33,610 nt of DNA. Origin: a virus. The position numbers were made by a program, and so were the translations under genes. Numbering within the stretch: position 1 is the first letter of the stretch; each line of letters begins with the position of its first letter. The stretch spans positions 1-33,610 of the IMG/VR virus record IMGVR_UViG_3300022602_000270; one strand, 5' to 3'. The notes beneath the pieces are model-generated. The model was not told the origin of the DNA. It was given only the letters and a program-made list of their open reading frames with translations, and did not search any database. Shown here in pieces: positions 7,917 through 14,954 of this stretch.

Positions 7917-10219
7917 TAGATTATTCCGTCCGCAGGGTCATAGAACGAAGTCGAACCCGATTTGGCGACAACGTAGCAGCGACAATTCTTGCGACATTGG
8001 GTTTGGCAGAGACCGGGAAGGGTCGGGATTGTTTCAGGAGTGTATGGAGAGTTAGAGGCCAACTCCTCGCAGTCGCCGCACTCGCTTTCGTCTTCGGTAT
8101 CAACCCAATCGAGCTCGTCATCCTTCTCAAGTGAATTCGCCCAGGCTTGGTTAGCGGTTCCAACCAGACGCCTTGCGAATCCTTCGACTCTCTGTCTGAT
8201 CTGGGCTTCGGACAAGCCGCCCTGAATATCTCCAGCGAGTTTCTCAAGGTAAATCAGTTGGGACTTCGCAGACTTGATTCCAAGCTCGATGTCTGCTGCA
8301 GAGGCAACCTTTGTATCTCCTGACAAGGTTGCTCTGACTCTCCCAAGTGTTGCCGCTTGCGTGTGCAGGGGCTCAAGAGCTTCGACAACGTTTTGGGCGA
8401 AACCGGTGATTCCGACTTGACCGTTTTGAAGATCGGCGACGGTGACCTCGAAGGCTGACGGCACTTCTCCCATAACTGACAGCAGGAGCGGGATCAAACG
8501 CTTTCGTTTACGATCATCCTCCGCGTCATCATCGCCTTCGTCTTCGGTTGCTGCACGGAAAACCGATTGCACGTCCGCAATAGACATGGCATCAGCAAGG
8601 CCAGTGGCAATCCTGAATGCCTTTTCTCGGCTGATGGTGGCACTTTCAAAAGTGCACTTAGCTGGTCGACCATCCTTGACTCGTCTGATGGACTTCCGTA
8701 GCCACCGGTTAAGGTCTTCGGCATCATCCGCAGGTGCTTGCGATTTGGGATCGCTTGCATCTGGAGCAATGTCAGGCTCTTGCTGAGCAAAATCAAGAGT
8801 GATAGTGCCGTTCGGAACAAGAATTACGTCTCCGCCTGCAATCGGATCTTCACCCGCGAGCTTTCTAGCATCGTTAACGGTTCGGAACCCGAAACCTCCG
8901 GTTGAGGTTACGAGCCGGGAATCTCGTTCGCTGTTGGTTTCTTCAGCTGCCTTTGGTTTTCTAACCTCAAGATCATGGTAACCGAGATCCTGGAGGAGAT
9001 CGTCGTAGTGCTCATTTCGAAGGTCTAGCAGAGTGCTGGCCCCGAACTGAGTTGTCGAGTTCATTGATTCCTCTTGACTGACTTTGTACTGCTCTCCCGC
9101 GAATCCGATTGAAGCCGGAGAGACGCCCATGATCGAACAAGTTCGACGGAGTAACCACAGCATGAACTCCTGAAAGTCTTGATCCTTTCGTGTAGCTGCT
9201 CTCGACTCCTTGACGCCTGTTGGGACAAATATGGCTGACTGGCGCTTAGCCAGGTCACCGATCATGAGCATGTTGAAGTACTCACTGTATTCCCGGATCA
9301 TCGATGGGGTCCAGGTTTCCGGAGTGTTGAACATTTGCCCGGGCGTGTTACCTTCCGTAAGCCAGACTCGGTTCCATTCATCGGCCTTGAGTGCAGACAA
9401 TACAGTCGCAATTAGGTATTCGACAGGGGAGTCGAAGTAAGGCGAATCTGTTCGAGGATATAAGCCATCGTAAGTGAGTTCATCGGGCAAGAACTCCGTG
9501 ATCTTCATCCCGAGGATCCATTGTTCAAACCAGTTCTCTCCTGGTCCTGGCCAGCCATAAGCATCCATGCGCGGGCGGATGGTGGCACTGTCAATGAGGA
9601 TGGAATTCAGGAGATCGCCAGCAAGGGTTCTCTTTTTCCATGCGGCAAATGCACCAATGACAAGAGTGTCCTCAACGAGCATGGACTCATAGTGGCGACG
9701 GGTTTGGTTGATCTCGCCGAGGCCTCCACGTTTGCCGAAGAAGTACGTGGCTTCCTTGACGCGCTTCATCATGGCTGCACTGGCGTCGTTTTCGTCCTTT
9801 GGACCAATAACAAATGGTTGAGCGTGGAGCTCAGTCTTGAGATGGTTTATACAGGACCTCAAGACGTCGTAATTCTTAGCAAACTGTCTGAGCGTGTCCG
9901 TACTGAGGATCGTGTTTGGTCTACGCTTGGGAGTATTTGGAGTCGCATAGAATAGCGGTTGATCATAGCCGTAGAGCGGTCTCGGACTGCCTTGGACCTG
10001 GGGATAGCTGAACGGAACCTGAGCTGTTAACTGGTAGCCGCTCTTTCCACCTGCGTTGCCATCATTGCCAAACATCTGCCTGGCCAATTCCATGGCCATC
10101 TTTTCACGGGCTCTCTGCTCGATTTTGGGTGCTTCTTCTGCTAGTCTGCTCTCGATAGCCGCTGGAAGGCGCGAAGCCATCTGGCGCTCAAAGTAGGCAG
10201 AGACAATTGGTATCTTCAT
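7916..10219 (-). CDS. Portal protein fused to a MuF-like C-terminal domain
   Basis: The 767-aa product starts 4 bases inside the terminase end (ATGA). Residues about 100-490 have portal hallmarks: DTLRQFAKNYDVLRSCINHLK near the N-terminus, LIDSATIRPRMDAYGWPGPGE, the long helix region with LAKRQSAIFVPTG, and SIMGVSPASIGFAGEQYKVSQEE. Residues about 560-700 are helical (VVEALEPLHTQAATLGRVRAT). Residues 705-767 carry WVDTEDESECGDCEEL, SPYTPETIP and six Cys (714, 717, 738, 742, 746, 748), which matches the Cys-rich end of MuF/minor head proteins (PF04233). The portal forms the DNA entry ring; the MuF part is probably internal. Confidence 0.85.
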   Translation of the reverse strand: MKIPIVSAYFERQMASRLPAAIESRLAEEAPKIEQRAREKMAMELARQMFGNDGNAGGKSGYQLTAQVPFSYPQVQGSPRPLYGYDQPLFYATPNTPKRRPNTILSTDTLRQFAKNYDVLRSCINHLKTELHAQPFVIGPKDENDASAAMMKRVKEATYFFGKRGGLGEINQTRRHYESMLVEDTLVIGAFAAWKKRTLAGDLLNSILIDSATIRPRMDAYGWPGPGENWFEQWILGMKITEFLPDELTYDGLYPRTDSPYFDSPVEYLIATVLSALKADEWNRVWLTEGNTPGQMFNTPETWTPSMIREYSEYFNMLMIGDLAKRQSAIFVPTGVKESRAATRKDQDFQEFMLWLLRRTCSIMGVSPASIGFAGEQYKVSQEESMNSTTQFGASTLLDLRNEHYDDLLQDLGYHDLEVRKPKAAEETNSERDSRLVTSTGGFGFRTVNDARKLAGEDPIAGGDVILVPNGTITLDFAQQEPDIAPDASDPKSQAPADDAEDLNRWLRKSIRRVKDGRPAKCTFESATISREKAFRIATGLADAMSIADVQSVFRAATEDEGDDDAEDDRKRKRLIPLLLSVMGEVPSAFEVTVADLQNGQVGITGFAQNVVEALEPLHTQAATLGRVRATLSGDTKVASAADIELGIKSAKSQLIYLEKLAGDIQGGLSEAQIRQRVEGFARRLVGTANQAWANSLEKDDELDWVDTEDESECGDCEELASNSPYTPETIPTLPGLCQTQCRKNCRCYVVAKSGSTSFYDPADGII

Positions 10220-11988
10220 GATTGATGAGTCCGCTCGGAAAGCATCTGGCGCATGTATTCGATGTGGTGGCTGAATGGGCTCTTGTCAGCAAAGATGAAT
10301 TCAGGGGCAACAGCCAAGACAAATCCGTCACCGTCATCCGGTGACCGTCCAAACTTCTTTCTAAACTTCTCTTTTTCGTCCAGCTTCTTGACCGATTTGC
10401 CCGATCGATTCACGAAGTCGAATGTGCGCTCCGTCAGATCGACTTCAAGTTCAGTCGAAGGCCTGTGGATCCGAATTCCCTTGAGGGTTTCTGCTGCTTC
10501 CGCATATAGCTCTGTGACCTTGTCGGCATACTTGTCGTCGGCGTAGGGATCGGACCCGAAGTGGACTTCGTGAACACTGTAGTTGTCACCAAAGGCATCG
10601 CGGAGCCTCATATCGGCTTTTAGCCCGTCGATGGCTCCCGCCCCAAATCCTCCGGTTCCGTCTACTCGAATCGACAAGTGTGTGGCTCCAGCCGCCTGGC
10701 ACTTGAGAGCTGCTTCAATCGCGGGTTCAACGTAGGCACTCGTATTTCCCTGGTAGATCTGGGTGTGCCTTGTTGTTACTCCCTTGTGGTGAACGTAGAT
10801 GGTGCCGGCGTCCTTTCCATAGCGAGCGCAGTCGATTCCGATCTGAGCCAGATCAGGGGTAAAGCCTTCGGGATCTCGCTTACATGCGGCCTCGTACCGG
10901 CCTGGGGATACAAATACCTTATCCGCAACATTGGCCGGCGCTATCCCGAGAACTCGGAACTGAAATTCTGAGTTGGGTCTGAAGATGGTGCCGGGAGCGT
11001 AAACAATCCCATCCTTCTTGGTATCGACAGCGAATGGAACCGTAAACGTGTAGTCGTCCTCGCTGTGCTGATCAACGATTTCACACCAGTTCGCAATCTT
11101 GTCTACACACCACTCGCGCATAACTGCGCCTGGAACGACCGCCTGGCCAGTTACCACGTTCGGATGCTTGAGACAATTAAATCGATAGCGTCTGACGCCT
11201 CCCTGTTTGCCCTTCTTGGCAAAGGAAGAAGTACGGGTTTGAGGATTTGCCAGCATCAAGACGATGCCAACGGATCCACCAGTCATCATGCCATCGACGG
11301 CACCAAATACGAAGTCGGCAACGCCTTCGGCTTCATCTAGAACATACAGCCAGTAATCAGGGTGCTGGCCCTGCATTCTCGCAGTTCCTTGGCCACCGCT
11401 GTTCGAGGTCGTGCGCCCGATCGCGAACCAGTCCTCGGCCTTTTGCATCCTCGGATCTTCAGGAAGCACTTTGCCGGGAAGGTTTCTCCCCTTTCGCAGA
11501 GTCTTGATGTCCTTCCAGAGCAGCAGGCGGACCTGATCATCCGATGGCGCAGTCGTGATCGTAATCGAGCGAAAGACGTCGAAGTACCAGTTGACGACAG
11601 CAGCTGCACCTCGAGTCTTGCCGACTCCGTGACCAGCCTGAACGTGAAAGACTTTCTGGTGTGGTTTGCCTTCAAGCTGCAGTCTGACACTCTCGCTGAT
11701 GTCTTGGAAGAGTTCGAGCTGTCCTGGTTCTCCATCAACACCTGCCCACGGTTCCATTTCCAACTGCTCTCGGCAGTAGGCGACGAGATCCGTCCGGTAC
11801 GGTTCTGCAAGTTCCTCCCAAGCCTGCAATTCAGGATCAAAAAGATCCGCTAAGGCTTTGATTTCGTCGTCACTGAGCTCATCTAGGTGATCAGCTATCC
11901 ACCTAAGTGCTCTCGCTTCCTCCTCCTTGCTCAAGCGCTCGCCTGATAAGTTGCTTTCGAAGAGCTTGTTTGTCGATTGGAGTGACAT
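10216..11988 (-). CDS. terL: Terminase large subunit
   Basis: The motor ATPase is clear: Walker A GHGVGKT (residues 119-125), Walker B LYVLDE (214-219) and a coupling motif LMLANPQT (244-251). The RNase H-like nuclease has IGIDCARYGKDAG (Asp386), RVDGTG (Asp443) and a late DDGDGF acidic cluster (about 555). At 590 aa it is a full-length packaging enzyme. It lies directly upstream of the portal (4-base overlap). The ATG at 11988 is preceded by GAGG with almost no spacing and overlaps the upstream ORF by 86 bases, so the true start may be further in; residues 1-20 are the doubtful part. Confidence 0.95.
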   Translation of the reverse strand: MSLQSTNKLFESNLSGERLSKEEEARALRWIADHLDELSDDEIKALADLFDPELQAWEELAEPYRTDLVAYCREQLEMEPWAGVDGEPGQLELFQDISESVRLQLEGKPHQKVFHVQAGHGVGKTRGAAAVVNWYFDVFRSITITTAPSDDQVRLLLWKDIKTLRKGRNLPGKVLPEDPRMQKAEDWFAIGRTTSNSGGQGTARMQGQHPDYWLYVLDEAEGVADFVFGAVDGMMTGGSVGIVLMLANPQTRTSSFAKKGKQGGVRRYRFNCLKHPNVVTGQAVVPGAVMREWCVDKIANWCEIVDQHSEDDYTFTVPFAVDTKKDGIVYAPGTIFRPNSEFQFRVLGIAPANVADKVFVSPGRYEAACKRDPEGFTPDLAQIGIDCARYGKDAGTIYVHHKGVTTRHTQIYQGNTSAYVEPAIEAALKCQAAGATHLSIRVDGTGGFGAGAIDGLKADMRLRDAFGDNYSVHEVHFGSDPYADDKYADKVTELYAEAAETLKGIRIHRPSTELEVDLTERTFDFVNRSGKSVKKLDEKEKFRKKFGRSPDDGDGFVLAVAPEFIFADKSPFSHHIEYMRQMLSERTHQS

Positions 11989-12298
11989 CCTCGGTTTCTA
12001 GGCGGTCGTTCTTTCCGACTCCGTACTCACAGCATTTTGCGATTGCATAGTTGCGCTCGTCAACAGTCGGATATCGGAAGTGGGTGCGTTCGGTTCCGTT
12101 AGCGTTGTAGACGGGAATGCACTTATTGCCCTTGCTGACCCTGATCCAAAAATCTGCGCCGGCATCAGCACCTTTGATCAAGCGAATGCGAACGTCCTTC
12201 TTGAGCCTGCCGACGTTGACCGTGTTGCCGCTCTTGAGAAGCCCTGCAGGTTGGCCTGTGGACCTTTGCTTGCCCGGCCTCATTCTCTCTTCTGCCAC
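11903..12298 (-). CDS. 131-aa protein upstream of terL, possible terminase small subunit
   Basis: It starts with GTG at 12298, with AAGGAG 8 bases before it, and overlaps terL by 86 bases in another frame. The protein is basic at first (GRLKKDVRIRLIKGADAG), then reads FWIRVSKGNKCIPVYNANGTERTHFRYP and DERNYAIAKCCEYG, with a Lys/Arg-rich C-terminus. No HTH is obvious. Position next to terL makes a packaging role possible, but the adjacent 34-aa ORF looks more like small-terminase sequence, so this one is left unnamed. Confidence 0.6.
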   Translation of the reverse strand: MAEERMRPGKQRSTGQPAGLLKSGNTVNVGRLKKDVRIRLIKGADAGADFWIRVSKGNKCIPVYNANGTERTHFRYPTVDERNYAIAKCCEYGVGKNDRLETEDVTPIDKQALRKQLIRRALEQGGGSEST

Positions 12299-12300
12299 GG

Positions 12301-12405
12301 TTATCGCTCCTTCCAGCCACCACGATTCTTGAGGATGAACATTGCGGCTTGATTGTCGCCGGCGAGTGCTACGTTCACCAGCTTATGATCTGCGACCCTG
12401 TCCAT
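12301..12405 (-). CDS. 34-aa ORF resembling the end of a small terminase/HTH protein
   Basis: ATG at 12405, TAA at 12301, two bases before the GTG of the next gene. The peptide contains LAGDNQAAMFILKNRGGWKER. That pattern (GDxxAAxFxLKNRxGWK) is common at the C-terminus of phage small-terminase or HTH proteins. The frame stays open upstream of the ATG for about 26 codons (RRSERPGRPDKPNSGARVRR) without a start codon, so it may be the remnant of a longer gene. It is too short to be a full terminase subunit. Confidence 0.45.
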   Translation of the reverse strand: MDRVADHKLVNVALAGDNQAAMFILKNRGGWKER

Positions 12406-12478
12406 TCTTCTTACTCGTGCCCCTGAGTTGGGCTTGTCTGGCCTTCCTGGCCGCTCTGATCTTCTTTTTGGTGTTCAC
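12383..12478 (-). CDS. 31-aa very basic peptide
   Basis: A GTG overlaps the stop of the secreted-protein gene (TAGTG), and TAA is at 12383. About half the residues are Lys or Arg (VNTKKKIRAARKARQAQLRG). It overlaps the 34-aa ORF by 23 bases in another frame. The coupling and density of the operon argue for translation. Function is unknown. Confidence 0.35.
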   Translation of the reverse strand: MNTKKKIRAARKARQAQLRGTSKKNGQGRRS

Positions 12479-12834
12479 TAGAACTTAAATGTCCCGCCGA
12501 CGAGGATGCCGACGCTGTTCTTGTTGATATCGCTGAACTGGAACCGAGATGCTTGGTACGTGGTGCCAAGTCCAAGGTCAAAGCTAAACCAGCTTGCCTT
12601 CTGCCAATGCGCCGCAACTGCGCCACCGATGGCGGGTTCGTTGGTGGTCACGTTCGCGCCGACCAACCCATCAAGACTAATCGACAACGGGCCCTTAGTC
12701 CAAAGCACTTTGACCGGGGCCACAACGACAGCCAAGGTTGCCTTGCGCTGGATCAAAAACGAACCGCCGAGTGATTGAGCCTGAGCGACGGCGATGGTGG
12801 CGAGCGCGATGGCTGCGATTGTGAAGGTTTTCAT
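12478..12834 (-). CDS. 118-aa secreted beta-rich protein
   Basis: Starting at ATG 12834 gives a clean signal peptide, MKTFTIAAIALATIAVAQAQ, with an AQA-type signal peptidase I site. An upstream in-frame start (12987) would bury it and run through a terminator. The mature part has alternating strands (ISLDGLVGANV, GGAVAAHW, FSFDLGLGTTYQ) and ends NSVGILVGGTFKF. A C-terminal Phe and alternation are typical of outer-membrane barrels, although about 98 residues are few. It lies between terminators in late genes, a moron position. It may alter the host envelope; this is inference. Confidence 0.7.
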   Translation of the reverse strand: MKTFTIAAIALATIAVAQAQSLGGSFLIQRKATLAVVVAPVKVLWTKGPLSISLDGLVGANVTTNEPAIGGAVAAHWQKASWFSFDLGLGTTYQASRFQFSDINKNSVGILVGGTFKF

Positions 12835-12840
12835 GGTTAT

Positions 12841-12880
12841 CAAAAGCGAAGCCCGAATCACGGGGTAGCGTGACCGGGCT
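12841..12880 (-). terminator. Intrinsic terminator after the PLD nuclease gene
   Basis: On the minus strand AGCCCG-G-TCACG and CGTGA-TT-CGGGCT pair around a 6-base loop. It is followed by TCGCTTTTG, a short T-run. It lies between the PLD gene and the start of the secreted protein, so the latter may need its own promoter or read-through. Confidence 0.6.
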
Positions 12881-12904
12881 CGTGGGGTTGGTGGATAGGG
12901 CGGT

Positions 12905-13504
12905 TTAATTTGGTGAGTTGTCTTGGCTACCAAGTTCCTGCGGTTGCGTTTGAACTGCCTCGCCATTTCGCTGGAGCATGGTCTCATGCTCGACGTTCAA
13001 AATCGTGATGGCTTCGTGAGCAAGCGCCCGATTCATGGCTATGCTGGCCTCATTGTTCTGGCCATGTTTGCCGTCTCCAAGCCCTTCGCCGTCTTTACTC
13101 CAGTTGGTGCTTCCGGAGAGAACGAAAAGACCATCGACGACAACCATCTTCAGATGGTTTATGAGTCCATTGGCACTTGTGCCCACGACAACCCGTGTTG
13201 TCGGGCAGGCTTTCAACTGCGCAACCAATGGTGACTCCGCGGAACCTGCGGCCTGGGTCTTATCCAAGTTCACTTGTACGAAGATGTTGGGGTCCTTGGC
13301 CTTGTTCAGAATTTCAGCCGTAAGCTCCGGGTCATCCTCTCCGTACATAGAAACGTAAAGGCTCTGAGCCGTGCCCGCGATCAGGAATTTGAATGCGTCA
13401 TGGACGCTGTCAAACGGGGAATATAGCCTGATCACCGAATCAATCGGATAATCGCAAGGGACAGCCTTTGCCGCTTTGAATTGAACGAAATCTTGAAGTG
13501 TCAT
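12905..13504 (-). CDS. Phospholipase D-family nuclease-like protein (single HKD motif)
   Basis: HLKMVVVDGLFVLSGSTNWS (His117, Lys119, Asp124, Gly131, Ser132, Asn134) is a full HxKx4Dx6GSxN motif. The 199-aa product with one motif resembles Nuc-type endonucleases, which act as dimers. No signal peptide is visible, so it is probably cytoplasmic or packaged. The ATG at 13504 is chosen; TTG at 13513 would add MNA. No good Shine-Dalgarno is seen. The gene is bounded by terminators on both sides, typical of a moron expressed apart from the late operon. Candidate substrates are host or competitor DNA. Confidence 0.8.
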   Translation of the reverse strand: MTLQDFVQFKAAKAVPCDYPIDSVIRLYSPFDSVHDAFKFLIAGTAQSLYVSMYGEDDPELTAEILNKAKDPNIFVQVNLDKTQAAGSAESPLVAQLKACPTTRVVVGTSANGLINHLKMVVVDGLFVLSGSTNWSKDGEGLGDGKHGQNNEASIAMNRALAHEAITILNVEHETMLQRNGEAVQTQPQELGSQDNSPN

Positions 13505-13511
13505 GGCGTTC

Positions 13512-13549
13512 AAAAAGTGGCCAGCCTCGAGGAATCGTTCAGGCTGGCC
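13512..13549 (-). terminator. Intrinsic terminator upstream of the PLD gene
   Basis: Perfect 9-base arms GGCCAGCCT (13519-13527) and AGGCTGGCC (13541-13549) with a 13-base loop. On the minus strand the stem is followed by ACTTTTTG. It ends transcription of the lysis cassette and short ORFs upstream. Confidence 0.85.
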
Positions 13550-13774
13550 GATGCACTTGTGTTCTTTGGTCTAGCCCTCGTCTGACTGGAGAGGCCATTT
13601 GACGGTCATTTGATGGGACCGCCCATTTGAGCCAATCTCAGGCTCAAATCTTATTTGATGGGTTTTTGATTGCCGGGCAGGCTCCACGCCGTGAACGTGA
13701 AAACCTTATCGGGGCTTACGCTACTGACATTAAGCGCCTAGCCACAGGGAGGAAATGGCAACCCGGCAAAGCGG
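13550..13774. other. Intergenic stretch with repeated CCCATCAAAT and a hairpin
   Basis: About 225 bases between the 94-aa gene and the terminator. On the minus strand CCCATCAAAT occurs twice (ending near 13598 and 13652), with related CTCAAATGG and GTCAAATGG. On the plus strand TTTGAGCC and GGCTCAAA (13626-13648) make an 8-base hairpin followed by T-rich sequence. Two short minus-strand frames look protein-like: one at 13571-13687, and one ending at 13651 that reads VSPDKVFTFTAWSLPGNQKP with no start codon. They could be halves of one frameshifted gene. Confidence 0.5.
13571..13687 (-). CDS. 38-aa ORF, possible fragment of a frameshifted gene
   Basis: GTG at 13687 to TAG at 13571, with no Shine-Dalgarno. 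The end reads QMTVKWPLQSDEG. It overlaps another start-less frame (ending at 13651) that also looks coding. Joining both by a frame change near 13650 would give a beta-rich protein of about 60 residues. It may be a decayed gene, a programmed frameshift or chance. Confidence 0.3.
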   Translation of the reverse strand: MEPARQSKTHQIRFEPEIGSNGRSHQMTVKWPLQSDEG

Positions 13775-14059
13775 TTAGCTGATCTTGACAGTGCCCTTAA
13801 ACTTGACGCCGTCAATCGTCTCTTCGATCGAGTGAACCCCTACTTCAGACAATTCAATCACGAAGACTTGGCCAAGAATCGGCGCATGCTGTGAGAACTC
13901 GAGAACGCCATTCTTCTGGGTTATCACAGTGCTGAAGCCATGCGATTCCTGGACAATCTTTTGAGTGTCGGGGATGGATTTAACCCAAGCCACTTTCTTG
14001 GAGAATTGGCGACTGCCGAGAGTGCCTTCAACGTCGAGATCAAGTTCGATAGATGTCAT
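13775..14059 (-). CDS. 94-aa protein at the end of the lysis cassette
   Basis: ATG 14059 has AAGAGG just upstream and overlaps the previous gene's stop (ATGA). The sequence is beta-like (SIELDLDVEG, FSTVITQKNGVLEF, QVFVIELSEVG, VKFKGTVKIS), with no membrane segment or signal. No family is recognised. Its placement as the last of a tightly overlapping series of small membrane proteins suggests co-expression with lysis functions, but this does not establish its role. Confidence 0.65.
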   Translation of the reverse strand: MTSIELDLDVEGTLGSRQFSKKVAWVKSIPDTQKIVQESHGFSTVITQKNGVLEFSQHAPILGQVFVIELSEVGVHSIEETIDGVKFKGTVKIS

Positions 14060-14211
14060 GATTGCCTCTTATTTGGGGAAAGACTGCTGATTAGGTTCAA
14101 AGCTAGGAATAGGGCTACGAGCCACCAGAATGGGATCTTCTGAGCAAGGGCACTGGCGATTGCTCCAATGCTGTTGGTGACCAGCACCATTGGGTGAACC
14201 TTCAAGCGCAT
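14056..14211 (-). CDS. 51-aa single-span membrane protein (lysis cassette)
   Basis: ATG 14211 lies inside the end of the preceding frame, and the TGA overlaps the start of the 94-aa gene (ATGA). The peptide has a basic start (MRLKVHP), a first hydrophobic part (MVLVTNSIGAIASALA) and a strong membrane helix (FWWLVALFLALNLISSL), ending in SPNKRQS. Lys/Arg at both ends makes the topology unclear. A holin or holin-partner role is plausible from size and place. Confidence 0.65.
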   Translation of the reverse strand: MRLKVHPMVLVTNSIGAIASALAQKIPFWWLVALFLALNLISSLSPNKRQS

Positions 14212-14357
14212 TCGAGTGAGATCCTCGCCTTCTCATCCTCTCGGCCAAACCTGTCGCCAAGGATGAGCCCAGTAACGAATGCGAGCATAAGAGCACAGAC
14301 AGCCACCAAGATCAGGGGTAATGCAGAAGCGTCTGGATACTTGCTATCTGGCTTCAT
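14202..14357 (-). CDS. 51-aa single-span membrane protein (lysis cassette)
   Basis: ATG 14357 shares ATGA with the stop of the previous gene. The membrane helix is LPLILVAVCALMLAFVTGLI, followed by a charged C-terminus (GDRFGREDEKAR). It is the second member of a run of tiny membrane proteins after the coiled-coil protein. No family can be assigned; holin, antiholin or spanin-like partner are options. Confidence 0.7.
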   Translation of the reverse strand: MKPDSKYPDASALPLILVAVCALMLAFVTGLILGDRFGREDEKARISLECA

Positions 14358-14653
14358 GGTCTCTTCGTCACACCAAGAAGCGTTTCGATCCGCGCAAAGC
14401 CTTCCTTGAGTTCGACTTTCAGTTCTGTGACAAGCCGCTCAAGTCGATCATGTTTGGCGTTCTGTTCAGCCTCGCCCTTTTCAAGGCTTTCAATTTTTGA
14501 CTCGCTAACTGCCACTCGTTCACTTAGACGTGCATGAGATTTTTGAAGTGATTTGTAACCGGCGATCGCGCTCGCTATGACAATTCCCAAGAGGGGCACA
14601 CTTGCGGCCAGCAAGGTCGACGCGTCAACTGAATTTGTTATTGCCATAGTCAA
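14354..14653 (-). CDS. Membrane-anchored coiled-coil protein (XhlA-like)
   Basis: 99 aa starting at TTG 14653, 9 bases after GGAAGG and sharing TTGA with the upstream stop; an ATG at 14647 is possible but poorly spaced. An N-terminal membrane helix (LLAASVPLLGIVIASAIAG) is followed by a heptad-rich coiled coil to residue about 92 (LSERVAVSESKIESLEKGEAE). This build resembles XhlA/haemolysin-type lysis proteins, although there the helix order is usually reversed. It is coupled to the next gene (ATGA). Confidence 0.75.
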   Translation of the reverse strand: MTMAITNSVDASTLLAASVPLLGIVIASAIAGYKSLQKSHARLSERVAVSESKIESLEKGEAEQNAKHDRLERLVTELKVELKEGFARIETLLGVTKRP

Positions 14654-14778
14654 ATTTCGGAGCCTTCCAAGTCTTGGAGAGTCTCATCTGTTGGAGTTAC
14701 GGTCCGAAATCGAACCACAAAGGAGGCGATCAGGCAGAAGAGCCCGATTCCAGCAAAACCAAGAGTGACCTTGTCCAT
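14650..14778 (-). CDS. 42-aa single-span membrane protein (lysis cassette)
   Basis: ATG 14778 comes 3 bases after the previous stop, and the TGA overlaps the TTG start of the coiled-coil gene. The helix LGFAGIGLFCLIASFVV is followed by RFRT and an acidic tail (PTDETLQDLEGSEI), giving a likely N-out or short-tail topology. This is among the smallest membrane proteins in the operon. Confidence 0.65.
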   Translation of the reverse strand: MDKVTLGFAGIGLFCLIASFVVRFRTVTPTDETLQDLEGSEI

Positions 14779-14780
14779 TG

Positions 14781-14954
14781 CTAGTCGTTGCATCTAGGCG
14801 GTGGGGGCGGAGGCACATCACCGACTTGGTGCCGATGAATTTGGCTGAGGGATCCGGCCTTAACTTGCGGTTTAGCTGTCAACGCAGATCCCAGAAGGAA
14901 ACCGAACAGCAAGCCGCTGATCCAAACCAAAGGAAGACTGAAAATAACCGTCAT
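14781..14954 (-). CDS. 57-aa membrane protein with polyproline tail
   Basis: The ATG at 14954 overlaps the endolysin stop (ATGA) and is chosen over GTG 14963. The N-terminal helix (MTVIFSLPLVWISGLLFGFLLGSAL) is followed by a soluble part and a run of six Pro before RCND. A helix directly behind endolysin suggests a holin or an anchored lysis partner; a short proline-rich periplasmic tail also recalls spanin components. Undecided. Confidence 0.7.
   Translation of the reverse strand: MTVIFSLPLVWISGLLFGFLLGSALTAKPQVKAGSLSQIHRHQVGDVPPPPPPRCND

Noticed and set aside
12835-12987. N-terminal extension of the secreted protein to 12987
   Set aside because: It crosses a terminator and the PLD gene end and would hide the signal peptide; ATG 12834 is better.
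14069-14296. Minus-strand ORF of 75 codons in the lysis cassette
   Set aside because: It overlaps two coupled membrane-protein frames and reads as low-quality Ser/Pro/His-rich sequence.
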